Origin: Kocuria soli
GTDB taxonomy: Bacteria; Actinomycetota; Actinomycetes; Actinomycetales; Micrococcaceae
Assembly: GCF_003797835.1 (NCBI RefSeq)
Contig: NZ_RKMF01000009.1
Span: forward strand, 1-64,000
Direction of reading: 5' to 3'
DNA: 64,000 nt
Shown: piece by piece, positions 47,288 through 55,555 of the stretch
Position numbering within the stretch: the first letter of the stretch is position 1
Layout of the letters: each line of letters starts with the position of its first letter
Notes under the pieces: generated by a model
Database searches by the model: none
What the model was told of the DNA's origin: nothing
Seen by the model: only the letters and a program-made list of their open reading frames with translations
Translations under genes and position numbers: made by a program

Positions 47288-48140
47288 CTCGTGTTTCCCC
47301 CAGTGTCTGTTGCTGGATCTGCGCCAGTTCCGCGCAACCGGCCACGGCCAGGTCGAGCAGGCTGTCCAGTTCCTGACGGTCGAAGGGCGCACCCTCCGCC
47401 GTGCCCTGGACCTCGACGAAGGCCCCGGACCCGGTGACCACCACGTTCATGTCGGTCTCGGCCCGTACGTCCTCCGGATACGGCAGGTCCAGCATCGCGA
47501 CGCCGTCGATGATGCCGACAGAGACCGCGGAGACGGAATCGACCAGGGGCTGGCCCTTGACCAGTCCCTCCTTGCGTGCCCAGACCATTGCTTCGGCCAG
47601 GGCCACGTAGGCGCCCGTGATGGCAGCCGTACGGGTTCCACCGTCGGCCTGCAGGACGTCGCAGTCCAGGACCACGGTGTTCTCCCCGAGTGCCTGGAGG
47701 TCGATGATCGCGCGTAGGGACCGACCGATCAGCCGTGAGATCTCGTGGGTCCGCCCACCGATCTTGCCCTTGACCGATTCGCGCTGCGAGCGGGTGGAGG
47801 TGGCCCGCGGCAACATGGCGTACTCGGCGGTCACCCAGCCTCGGCCCTCCCCACGCATCCAGCGCGGGACCCCTTCGGTCACGGACGCGGTGCACAGGAC
47901 CCGGGTTCCGCCGAACTCGATGAGAGCGGATCCTTCGGCCTGCTGGGACCACCCGCGGGTGATGGTGATGGGACGCAGTTGGTCCACGGTGCGGCCGTCC
48001 GCTCGGCGGAAGCCGGTGCCGGCGGTGACCTGCGTGGAATCACCGACTGTGGAATCACCGGCTGCCGAACCAACGACGTCCGACGGGGTCGTGGTTTCGG
48101 TGGTCACTGCGGCGTTCGCTGCGGAGGCGTCGGAGCTCAT
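47280..48140 (-). CDS. rph: Ribonuclease PH
   Basis: RNase PH trims tRNA 3' ends phosphorolytically. The 286-residue protein begins with about 45 unconserved Ser/Thr/Ala residues, then [18 protein letters not shown] near 46, [18 protein letters not shown] near 107, and [20 protein letters not shown] near 157, all diagnostic. A -10-like TATCCT lies 7 nt before ATG 48140. rdgB overlaps its end by 8 bases, so the two form an operon. Confidence 0.96.
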   Translation of the reverse strand: MSSDASAANAAVTTETTTPSDVVGSAAGDSTVGDSTQVTAGTGFRRADGRTVDQLRPITITRGWSQQAEGSALIEFGGTRVLCTASVTEGVPRWMRGEGRGWVTAEYAMLPRATSTRSQRESVKGKIGGRTHEISRLIGRSLRAIIDLQALGENTVVLDCDVLQADGGTRTAAITGAYVALAEAMVWARKEGLVKGQPLVDSVSAVSVGIIDGVAMLDLPYPEDVRAETDMNVVVTGSGAFVEVQGTAEGAPFDRQELDSLLDLAVAGCAELAQIQQQTLGETRDA

Positions 48141-48147
48141 GCGACTC

Positions 48148-48153
48148 AGGATA
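48148..48153 (-). promoter_or_regulatory. -10 element of rph (leaderless)
   Basis: TATCCT on the minus strand, 7 nt before ATG 48140. Confidence 0.45.
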
Positions 48154-48193
48154 GTCCCGCGCAGGACTCACACCAACGCGGACGGGCCGGTGA

Positions 48194-49039
48194 TCAGCCC
48201 TCGCGAGCACCCACGCGGCCGTTGACCGCGCGGCCGGCCAGGCGTTCGGAGTCGGCGACGATGCGGAAAGTCGTGGCGGGCTGTGCCAAAGCGATCGGGC
48301 CGTCGTACGCGGAGGCGGCCTCGATGACGGCCTTGGTCGGGGAGTTCCAGACCGGGATGTGGGTGAGCATCAACTCGTCCACTTCAGCTTCCTGGGCTGC
48401 CTGACCCGCGCGCAGACCGGTCAGGTGGACGTCGCGGTATTCGTCGCGGCCTTCCTGGTAGGCGGCCTCGCACAGGAACAGGTCGGCGTCGCGGGCCGCC
48501 CGTACCAGGCCCTCGCACGAGTCCGTGTCTCCGGAATAGGTCAGCACGCTGCGGCCCTGGCCGCCGTCGTATTCGACCCGCAAGGCATAAGGGTCCTCGA
48601 CCGGATGGTTCACCCGGTAGGGGGTCACGCGGAACGGTCCGATCTGGACCTGCACCTCGTCCTGCCATTCGTTGAAGATGAACTCCGTGGACATCCCCGG
48701 GTCGGCCTCCATGGCCTGGGCCGCCGCGAGGTATTCGTGAGTCCCCTTGGGCGCCCAGACCGGGATGCGGTCACCGGGCCACCCGCGGGGGTCCCACTTC
48801 ACGGCGACGTGCAGCCCGGCCAGGTCCACGCAGTGGTCCGGATGGAGGTGACTGATGATCACGGCGTCGAGTTCGTGCAGGTCGATGTGGCGCTGCAGGG
48901 AACCGAGGGAACCGTTGCCCATGTCCATGAGCACGTGCCAGACCCGCCCGTCGTGGTCGGTGCCCGTCAACAGGTAACTCGAGGCCGGCGAATCGGGGCC
49001 CGCGAACGAGCCGGTGCAGCCGATGACGGTGAGGTTCAT
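48194..49039 (-). CDS. MBL-fold phosphodiesterase, Rv1339-like
   Basis: The 281-residue protein has the MBL metal motif [11 protein letters not shown] near 62-72, [17 protein letters not shown] near 148, [11 protein letters not shown] near 168 and a late LTHIPVW near 227. Position between murI and rph matches Rv1339 of M. tuberculosis, reported as an atypical cAMP phosphodiesterase; relatedness to RNase Z is also visible. Substrate assignment rests on synteny and family. Its ATG overlaps the murI stop as ATGA. Confidence 0.85.
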   Translation of the reverse strand: MNLTVIGCTGSFAGPDSPASSYLLTGTDHDGRVWHVLMDMGNGSLGSLQRHIDLHELDAVIISHLHPDHCVDLAGLHVAVKWDPRGWPGDRIPVWAPKGTHEYLAAAQAMEADPGMSTEFIFNEWQDEVQVQIGPFRVTPYRVNHPVEDPYALRVEYDGGQGRSVLTYSGDTDSCEGLVRAARDADLFLCEAAYQEGRDEYRDVHLTGLRAGQAAQEAEVDELMLTHIPVWNSPTKAVIEAASAYDGPIALAQPATTFRIVADSERLAGRAVNGRVGAREG

Positions 49040-50007
49040 GCCTTGTTACCTTTCGGGGTCGAAGGGACGGGCCGCGCTCCGTTGCGGGCCTCCATCAACA
49101 TTTCCGGGGTGATCTTGGACAGCGATCCGGTGGGGAACTGCTCGGCCACGGAGCCGACATGCCGCACCCGCAGCACCTCCGGGCCCAGGAATCGCCGCGC
49201 GAGTTCCTCGAAGGGTTCGGGGTCCCCGGTGGCCAGGAATTCGTGCGGCTCGTCAGCGGGGACAGAACGGGCCAGGTCGTGACCCATGAGGGCGCGGAAC
49301 ACGTCCTTGGCGGTCTCCTCCGCACTCGAGACCAGGGTGACCCCCTCGCCCATGACGTAGGAGATCACGCCCGTCAGGAGCGGGTAATGGGTACAGCCCA
49401 GGACCAGGGTGTCGATGCTGCGCTCCTGCAGCGGAGCCAAGTACTCCTGAGCGGTGGCCAGGACCTCGGGGCCCGTGGTGACGCCCGATTCCACGAACGG
49501 GACGAACCGCGGGCAGGCGACGGAATGGATCTCCAGCTGCGGGGCGGCGGCGAACGTGTCCTCGTAGGCCCTCGACCCGACGGTGGCCTGTGTGGCGATC
49601 ACGCCGACCCGCCCGTTGCGGGTGGAGGCCACGGCGCGACGGACGGCCGGCTGGATGACCTCGACGACGGGGATCCCGTAGGTCCGGGTGTAGCGCTCGC
49701 GGGCGTCACGCAGCACGGCCGCCGAGGCTGTGTTGCACGCGATCACCAGGAGCTTGACTCCCGTGTCCACGAGTTCGTCCATGATGCGCAACGCGTGGGC
49801 CCTGACCTCCGCGATCGGCAGCGGACCGTAGGGGCCGTTGAGGGTGTCCCCCACGTAGACGATGCGTTCATTGGGCAACTGATCGATGATCGCTCGCGCC
49901 ACGGTGAGACCGCCCACACCGGAATCGAACACTCCGATGGGTGCATCCGCCACGGGACGCACTGTGGGGCGGTCGTCGTCGACCGGAACGCTCAAATCGG
50001 GGTGCAT
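49036..50007 (-). CDS. murI: Glutamate racemase
   Basis: MurI supplies D-glutamate for peptidoglycan. The 323-residue protein has [13 protein letters not shown] near 26, the first catalytic cysteine in [10 protein letters not shown] near 90 and the second in [10 protein letters not shown] near 200. The C-terminal tail of about 45 residues is longer than in most MurI. ATG 50007 is chosen; a TTG at 50016 is possible. The downstream phosphodiesterase overlaps by 4 bases. Confidence 0.96.
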   Translation of the reverse strand: MHPDLSVPVDDDRPTVRPVADAPIGVFDSGVGGLTVARAIIDQLPNERIVYVGDTLNGPYGPLPIAEVRAHALRIMDELVDTGVKLLVIACNTASAAVLRDARERYTRTYGIPVVEVIQPAVRRAVASTRNGRVGVIATQATVGSRAYEDTFAAAPQLEIHSVACPRFVPFVESGVTTGPEVLATAQEYLAPLQERSIDTLVLGCTHYPLLTGVISYVMGEGVTLVSSAEETAKDVFRALMGHDLARSVPADEPHEFLATGDPEPFEELARRFLGPEVLRVRHVGSVAEQFPTGSLSKITPEMLMEARNGARPVPSTPKGNKA

Positions 50008-50084
50008 AGACCCCAAAGAGTAGTCGGCTTTCCACCGACCCCTCGAACCGAGAGACGCACCTCACTTCATGAATGAGACGCAGA

Positions 50085-50666
50085 TCACCGCTTGATGTGA
50101 TCCCCCGGCAGGTCCAGCAACATCGCCTCGACCAATGAATTCAGTAGCCAGGAAACGAATCCGTAGACCACCGACATGTAGGTCTCGGGGTTGTCGACGT
50201 CGTTGACGTCCACGGACGCGGCGAGTTCCTCGATCCTGCGGGCGTCGTCCGAGGATTCGACGTGCAGTCGCGTGGCCAGGACCAACCGGACGTCATTGAG
50301 TGCGCGGGAGAAGTCCACGGCCCCGTCGCCCTCCAGCTGCACCGGATCGTGTTCCACGGCCATCGCGGCACGACGCAGGGCACCCACCTTCTCCTCCCGC
50401 AGGCTGCGGTCGGTGTAGCGCCGGAACTCCTCGGCGCGCTCTGGATCGGTGGAACCTTCGGGCAACAGTCTCCGAAGGGCTGGATCCTGGGGAGCCTCGA
50501 CGTCTCCGGAGAGCCCGACCAGTTGCTCCAGCGGATCCTCCGAAGTCGTGTGGTCACCTTCGAGCATCGTGACGACGTCTTCGAAGAGCCGCCGCAGCAG
50601 GCCCCTCTCCTGGGGGTCCAACCGAGCGATCAATCCGTGCGACGTGGAACGAAACGGCTGCGCCAT
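50085..50666 (-). CDS. DUF2017 family protein
   Basis: The 193-residue protein matches DUF2017, a family of unknown function that follows clpS in actinobacteria. Visible parts are GLIARLDPQERGLLRRLFEDVV near 10-30, ALRRLLPEGS near 65 and a C-terminal helix YGFVSWLLNSLVEAML. Its ATG shares a base with the clpS stop (TGATG), so it is translated together with ClpS; a link to ClpAP/ClpC proteolysis is only suggested by this coupling. Confidence 0.88.
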   Translation of the reverse strand: MAQPFRSTSHGLIARLDPQERGLLRRLFEDVVTMLEGDHTTSEDPLEQLVGLSGDVEAPQDPALRRLLPEGSTDPERAEEFRRYTDRSLREEKVGALRRAAMAVEHDPVQLEGDGAVDFSRALNDVRLVLATRLHVESSDDARRIEELAASVDVNDVDNPETYMSVVYGFVSWLLNSLVEAMLLDLPGDHIKR

Positions 50667-51082
50667 CAGTGCCGACCCTCCTGGTTTCCACCGGCGTTTC
50701 CGTCGTTCTGTCCCCCGGCGCGTTCGTACGTGGCCCAGAGCCCGTAACCGTGCAGAGCAGCCACGTGCTTCTCCGCCTCCTCCAGGGTCCCGGAGGTCAC
50801 GACGGCTCGCCCGTCGGTGTGGACGGCCATCATGAGCGTGTGTGCCTTGGACTGCGGGAAGCCGAAATAGGTGCGGAAAACCCACGTCACCCAGCTCATC
50901 AGATTCACGGGGTCGTCCCACACCACGACCTGCCACGGTGTGTCCGTGGCGACCTGTTCCGATGCGCTGGTCTCCGTCCGCTCGTCCACGGCGGGCCCCA
51001 GGGTTGCGGTAGAACACACCGACAGGGGCAGGGCCGCGCGAGCGGATCGGCCACCGTGCGGAGGGTGCTTCGTGAAGATCAT
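50666..51082 (-). CDS. clpS: ATP-dependent Clp protease adaptor ClpS
   Basis: ClpS delivers N-degron substrates to ClpC/ClpA. The 138-residue protein has the ClpS core in its second half: WQVVVWDDPVNLMSWVTWVF near 49-68 (substrate pocket with the conserved DPVN) and KAHTLMMAVHTDGRAVV near 78. The first 45 residues are unconserved, so an internal GTG (VDERTETS) may be the true start. A TACCAT hexamer lies 9 nt before ATG 51082 in the 41-bp divergent gap with pncB. Confidence 0.93.
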   Translation of the reverse strand: MIFTKHPPHGGRSARAALPLSVCSTATLGPAVDERTETSASEQVATDTPWQVVVWDDPVNLMSWVTWVFRTYFGFPQSKAHTLMMAVHTDGRAVVTSGTLEEAEKHVAALHGYGLWATYERAGGQNDGNAGGNQEGRH

Positions 51083-51110
51083 GATTGCTCCATGGTACGG
51101 GCCCTCCCAC

Positions 51111-51116
51111 TAGAGT
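51111..51116 (+). promoter_or_regulatory. -10 element of pncB (leaderless GTG)
   Basis: TAGAGT, 7 nt before GTG 51124. Confidence 0.5.
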
Positions 51117-51123
51117 GGCGCGT

Positions 51124-52452
51124 GTGAACGCACAGACTTCCACCTGGACCCCGGCACCGACGTCGTTGCTCACGGACCACTACGAACTGACCATGCTGCA
51201 GGCCGCGTTGCGGGACGGCACGGCCGAACGCCGAAGCGTCTTCGAGGTCTTCTCCCGCCGCCTCTCCGCCGGGCGACGCTACGGCATCGTCGCCGGAACG
51301 GGACGGTTCCTCGAAGGCCTGCGGGAGTTCCGTTTCGAAGGACCTCGCCTGGACTTCCTGCAACGCACGGGAGTGATCGACTCCGCGACGGCCAATTGGC
51401 TGGCCGAGTTCGAGTTCACGGGCCAGATCGACGGATACGCGGAGGGCGAGGCCTGGTTCCCCAACTCCCCCGTGCTGCGCGTCGAAGGCAGTTTCGCCGA
51501 GGCCTGCGTGCTGGAGACCTACATCCTCTCCGTGCTCAACTACGACTCCGCCGTCGCCTCCGCGGCCTCGCGTATGACTTCGGCCGCGGGCAGCCGCCCC
51601 TGCCTGGAGATGGGTTCCCGGCGAGCACACGACCAGGCCGCCGTCGCCGCGGCCCGCGCCGCCGTGATCGCAGGATTCACGGGGACCTCCAACCTCGAGG
51701 CCGGGTACCGGTACGGGGTGACCACCATCGGGACGGCGGCACACTCCTTCACCCTGCTCCACGACGACGAAGAGTCGGCCTTCCGTTCCCAGCTGCAGGC
51801 CCAGGGCCTGGGCACCACCCTGCTCGTGGACACCTACGACGTCGAAGCAGCCGTCCGCAAGGCCGTGGAGCTGGCCGGGGCGGAACTCGGTGCGGTGCGC
51901 CTGGACTCCGGTGACCTGGCCGTCCAGGCGGTGCGGGTCCGGGAACTGTTGGACGAACTGGGCAATCCGGACACCAAGATCACCGTGACCTCCGACCTGG
52001 ACGAATACGCCATCGCGGGCCTGGCTGCGGCACCGGTCGACTCCTACGGGGTGGGCACTCGCCTGGTCACCGGCTCCGGAGTTCCCACGTCCTCCATGGT
52101 CTACAAGCTGGTGGCCCGCGAGAACGCCGCGGGCGACCTGGAGCCCGTGGCGAAGAAGGCCACGGGCAAGGGGTCGATCGGCGGCCGCAAGACCGCCCTG
52201 CGTCGTCGCAACGCCCAAGGCGTGGCCACCCACGAGATCGTGGGCATCGACACGGTCCCCGTCGACGACGGCGACGACCGCCCCCTCATGCAGCCGTTCG
52301 TTCGCGACGGGGAACTGTTGGACGGATGGACCGGGCCGGATGCCGTCCTGCGAGCGCAACGACGGCACGCGGGGACCATGGCCGAACTCCCCCGGGCGGC
52401 CGCGCGGCTGTCCGAGGGCGAACCCGTCATCCCGACGGTCCTGGAATCCTGA
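51124..52452 (+). CDS. pncB: Nicotinate phosphoribosyltransferase
   Basis: PncB converts nicotinate, PRPP and ATP to nicotinate mononucleotide. The 442-residue protein shows LLTDHYELTMLQAAL near residue 15, the nicotinate-site region FTGTSNLEAGYRYGVTTIGTA around 183-203, and VRLDSGDLAVQ near 258. It is followed 55 bases later by the nicotinamidase gene, so nicotinamide is salvaged by PncA then PncB. GTG 51124 (NAQTSTWTP) is chosen over an upstream start because the -10 hexamer ends 7 nt before it. Confidence 0.95.
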   Translation: MNAQTSTWTPAPTSLLTDHYELTMLQAALRDGTAERRSVFEVFSRRLSAGRRYGIVAGTGRFLEGLREFRFEGPRLDFLQRTGVIDSATANWLAEFEFTGQIDGYAEGEAWFPNSPVLRVEGSFAEACVLETYILSVLNYDSAVASAASRMTSAAGSRPCLEMGSRRAHDQAAVAAARAAVIAGFTGTSNLEAGYRYGVTTIGTAAHSFTLLHDDEESAFRSQLQAQGLGTTLLVDTYDVEAAVRKAVELAGAELGAVRLDSGDLAVQAVRVRELLDELGNPDTKITVTSDLDEYAIAGLAAAPVDSYGVGTRLVTGSGVPTSSMVYKLVARENAAGDLEPVAKKATGKGSIGGRKTALRRRNAQGVATHEIVGIDTVPVDDGDDRPLMQPFVRDGELLDGWTGPDAVLRAQRRHAGTMAELPRAAARLSEGEPVIPTVLES

Positions 52453-52507
52453 CCTCACGCGAGCCAACACCCAACGGAACCGACCCGGAGACGAGAGGAT
52501 TGCCGAC

Positions 52508-53188
52508 ATGTCCAGAGCATTGATCGTGGTGGACGTCCAGAACGACTTCTGTGAGAACGGCTCCCTGGCCGTTGAGGGAGGCGCGGCCGTGGCCGCTGCC
52601 GTCTCGGAGCACATCGAGGACCGGCACGGGGACTACGACGCCGTGGTGGCCACCCAGGACTGGCACGTGGACCCGGGGGCGCATTTCTCCGAGACTCCGG
52701 ACTACGTGGACTCCTGGCCCGTGCACTGCGTGGCCGACACCGAAGGCGCCGAACCGCACGAGGACTTCGAGACCGACCGGGTCGAGGCGTGGTTCCGAAA
52801 GGGCGAGTACGAGGCCGCCTACTCGGGCTTCGAAGGCGTCCTCGCCCCGGACACCTCCACGCCCATGGGCGTGTTCGAGGAGGAGACCGCCGACGACGAA
52901 GGATTCGCCAACACGGGTGAGTCAGCCGAGGACGAGGCGGAGGGATCCGCAGCAACCGACGGCCCGTCGCAGAGCCTGGACGACTGGTTGCGGGGACGAG
53001 GGATCGACTCCGTGGACGTCGTGGGGCTTGCCACCGACCACTGCGTGAAGGCAACGGCACTGGACGCCGTCGACGCCGGGTACGACACCCGCGTGCTGGT
53101 CGCGTTGACCGCCGGGATCACGCCGGAGTCGGTGGAGCGCGCCCTGACCGACATGGCCGACGCGGGCGTCGAGGTGGTTCGGGACTGA
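52508..53188 (+). CDS. pncA: Nicotinamidase / pyrazinamidase
   Basis: PncA hydrolyses nicotinamide to nicotinate. The 226-residue protein has catalytic Asp9, Lys98 (WFRKGEY) and Cys179 (ATDHCV), with metal ligands Asp51, His53, His59 and probably His73, aligning (from memory) with M. tuberculosis PncA. About 40 extra residues (roughly 115-157), almost all acidic or Gly/Ala/Thr, sit between SGFEGV and the SLDDWL helix; ordinary PncA has a 4-7 residue turn there. A good Shine-Dalgarno is GAGAGGATTGCCGAC before ATG 52508. Confidence 0.95.
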   Translation: MSRALIVVDVQNDFCENGSLAVEGGAAVAAAVSEHIEDRHGDYDAVVATQDWHVDPGAHFSETPDYVDSWPVHCVADTEGAEPHEDFETDRVEAWFRKGEYEAAYSGFEGVLAPDTSTPMGVFEEETADDEGFANTGESAEDEAEGSAATDGPSQSLDDWLRGRGIDSVDVVGLATDHCVKATALDAVDAGYDTRVLVALTAGITPESVERALTDMADAGVEVVRD

Positions 53189-53245
53189 TCGGTGGGGGCC
53201 GGGTCAGCGGGTCCGGATCTGCTGGTCCGACTCACCCGGCCGGAC

Positions 53246-55048
53246 TCACTTGCGGCCGATGAACCAGTTCTGCATCTTGGCCAGTCGCGCTTCCAGCTGC
53301 TCCTGGGTGGCCTGCGCGACGGCCGGACCGCCGCAGGCCTTCCGCAGCTCGTTGTGGATCACACCGTGCGGTTTGCCGGTGCGCGCCGACCAGGCCGAAA
53401 CGTTCTTGGCCAGTTGCTGCCGGAGTTCCTTCATCCGTCGGTGGTCGGGGACGGACGACTTCTCCTGCGGACGTGACTGGCCGTTGGACCGCTTGCGCGC
53501 GTGCTCGGACTGCCGCTCCCGCAGCAAGGTCGTGACCTGCTCGGCGTCCAGCAGGCCAGGGATCCCCAGGTAGTCCGCCTCCTCCTCCGAACCGGCCGCC
53601 ACACCACCACCGAACTCACCGCCGTCGAAGAGCACCCCGTGGAAGGAGGCATCGGACTCCAGGGCCTTGAACTTGCCGTCCGCCAGTTCGGAGGAGGCCC
53701 GTTCGGATCGGTTGGCGGCCTCCAGGGCGTCGTCGTCCCATCCGGTTTCCGCCAGGTCGATGATCTCCCCGCTGTCCTGTGCGGGGCGGTCCAGCGCGTG
53801 ATCGCGCTCCTGTTCCATCGAGTTGGCGTGGCCCATCAGGACCGGGACGGACGGCAGGAATACGGAGGCGATCTCCCCGCGTTTGCGGGCGCGGACGAAG
53901 CGCCCCACGGCCTGGGCGAAGAACAGCGGCGTGGAGGTCGACGTCGCGTAGACCCCGACCGCCAGACGCGGAACGTCCACGCCCTCGGAGACCATGCGGA
54001 CCGCGACCATCCAGCGCTGCTCGCCTTCGGAGAACTCCTCGATCCGACGCGAGGCCTCCTTATCGTCGGAAAGCACCACCGTGGGCTTCTCGCCAGTGAG
54101 CTTCTCCAGCAGTTGTGCATAGGCCTTGGCGTCCTGGTGGTCCGTGGCGATCACCAGGGCGCCGGCGTCCGGGACCGTGCGTCGTACCTCGGAGAGTCGA
54201 CGGTCGGCCCCCTGCAGAACCGCCGGGATCCACTGCCCGTCCGGGGCCAGCGCGGTACGCCAGGCATGGCCGGTGATGGACTTGGTGAAGCCCTCTCCCA
54301 GTTCCGCGGCCATCTCCTCGCCGGCCGAGGTGCGCCACCGCATCTGCCCGGAGTAGGCCATGAAGATCACGGGGCGGACCACGTGGTCCTTGAGCGCGTC
54401 CCCGTACCCGTAGGTGTAGTCGGCCTTGGAGCGCCGGATGCCGTCCGCGTCCTCCTGGTAGGTCACGAACGGGATGGGTGCCGTGTCCGAGCGGAACGGC
54501 GTACCCGTCAGGGACAGACGATGAGCGGCCGGTTCGAAGGCCTCGCGGAGCCCGTCGCCCCAGGACAGGGAGTCACCGGCGTGATGGATCTCGTCCATGA
54601 TGACCAGGGTGCGGCCCTGCTCGGTCCGGGCCCGGTGCAGCAGCGGCTTCATGCCGACCTGCGCGTAGGTCAGAGCCACGCCGATGTAGCCCCGGGCGTG
54701 CTGGCCGTCGGCGTTCTTGAAATTGGGGTCGATGGCCAAGCCCACCCGCGCGGCGGCATCCGCCCACTGGCGTTTGAGATGCTCGGTGGGGCATACGACG
54801 GTGATCCGGTTGATCGCACCGCGGTCCACGAGTTCCCGGGCGAGGCGCAGGGCGAAGGTGGTCTTCCCCGCACCGGGGGTGGCCACGGCCATGTAGTCGC
54901 GGGGCTGGGTGGCGAAGTAGCGCTCCAGTGCCTCTGCCTGCCAGGCGCGCAACTTGCCCGCAGTGCCCCACGCCGCTCGTTCGGGGTATGCCGGAGGCAT
55001 TTCGGCGGCTGAACCGCCGAAGAGCGTGGGTTGCATCTCATCGGACAC
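53246..55048 (-). CDS. DExH-box helicase (superfamily II, XPB/Ssl2-like)
   Basis: The 600-residue protein has RAWQAEALERYFATQPRD near 33, Walker A TPGAGKTTFAL near 58, DEIHHAGD near 146 (DExH), LSLTGTPFRSDTA near 175 and VRMVSEGVDVPRLAVGVYAT around 355. It matches SF2 DExH helicases of the type found next to DUF3039 in actinobacteria; the substrate nucleic acid is unknown. I chose GTG 55048 (MQPTLFGG follows); an upstream GTG at 55138 is in frame but would place coding inside nested inverted repeats. Start is uncertain. Confidence 0.85.
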   Translation of the reverse strand: MSDEMQPTLFGGSAAEMPPAYPERAAWGTAGKLRAWQAEALERYFATQPRDYMAVATPGAGKTTFALRLARELVDRGAINRITVVCPTEHLKRQWADAAARVGLAIDPNFKNADGQHARGYIGVALTYAQVGMKPLLHRARTEQGRTLVIMDEIHHAGDSLSWGDGLREAFEPAAHRLSLTGTPFRSDTAPIPFVTYQEDADGIRRSKADYTYGYGDALKDHVVRPVIFMAYSGQMRWRTSAGEEMAAELGEGFTKSITGHAWRTALAPDGQWIPAVLQGADRRLSEVRRTVPDAGALVIATDHQDAKAYAQLLEKLTGEKPTVVLSDDKEASRRIEEFSEGEQRWMVAVRMVSEGVDVPRLAVGVYATSTSTPLFFAQAVGRFVRARKRGEIASVFLPSVPVLMGHANSMEQERDHALDRPAQDSGEIIDLAETGWDDDALEAANRSERASSELADGKFKALESDASFHGVLFDGGEFGGGVAAGSEEEADYLGIPGLLDAEQVTTLLRERQSEHARKRSNGQSRPQEKSSVPDHRRMKELRQQLAKNVSAWSARTGKPHGVIHNELRKACGGPAVAQATQEQLEARLAKMQNWFIGRK

Positions 55049-55082
55049 GGGCGAAGCAGAACCTTTCACACATGACAATCCC

Positions 55083-55143
55083 GCCGAGTGTCCGTTTACG
55101 GTCGCCCAACGGGGGCGGAAATGTCCGAACTCGGACACTCGGC
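55083..55143. repeat. Nested inverted repeats upstream of helicase gene
   Basis: A 12-base arm GCCGAGTGTCCG (55083-55094) is exactly complementary to CGGACACTCGGC (55132-55143), and a second dyad TGTCCGA-AC-TCGGACA (55122-55137) sits inside the second half. The shared TGTCCGA word suggests multiple sites for one dimeric regulator near the helicase start. Confidence 0.6.
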
Positions 55144-55171
55144 AGGGGTGGGACGGGGCGGGGTGGGCCGG

Positions 55172-55501
55172 TCAGTTGGAGGGGGTGTCCCCGCCGTCCT
55201 TGGGTGCCTTCAACCCGTCGTAGATTTCCTTGCAGGTGGGGCAGACCGGGAACTTCTGGGGGTCACGCCCGGGGACCCACACCTTGCCGCACAACGCGAT
55301 CACGGGCTCCCCGGACAACGCCGACTCCATGATCTTCTCTTTGCGCACGTAGTGGGCAAACCGCTCGTGGTCGCCCGGCTCCTGCAGTTCCCGCGTCTCC
55401 TCGCGTTCGATCGTGGAGGTGCCGCCCACGGGCTCCGTGGAGGTGCTGCGGGAGAACGGCCAGGGGCCGGCCACGGTCAGGTGCGAATCGTGGGAAGTCA
55501 T
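55172..55501 (-). CDS. DUF3039 domain protein
   Basis: This 109-residue protein has HERFAHYVRKEKIMESALSG around residues 48-67 and a cysteine pattern C-(20)-CxxC in IALCGKVWVPG to FPVCPTCKEIYDGL, probably a zinc-binding element. The family is small, restricted to actinobacteria and of unknown function. It lies beside the DExH helicase on the same strand. TACACT 7 nt before ATG 55501 suggests a leaderless mRNA. Confidence 0.85.
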   Translation of the reverse strand: MTSHDSHLTVAGPWPFSRSTSTEPVGGTSTIEREETRELQEPGDHERFAHYVRKEKIMESALSGEPVIALCGKVWVPGRDPQKFPVCPTCKEIYDGLKAPKDGGDTPSN

Positions 55502-55508
55502 GCGCGCC

Positions 55509-55514
55509 AGTGTA
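55509..55514 (-). promoter_or_regulatory. -10 element of DUF3039 gene (leaderless)
   Basis: TACACT on the minus strand, 7 nt before ATG 55501. Confidence 0.45.
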
Positions 55515-55555
55515 CTCGCCGGGCCCGACGACGCCGCGACCCGGGGCATGCCGGT

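Noticed and set aside
55083-55143. LexA/SOS box upstream of the helicase
   Set aside because: The dyad TGTCCGA/TCGGACA does not match the actinobacterial SOS consensus TCGAAC-N4-GTTCGA.
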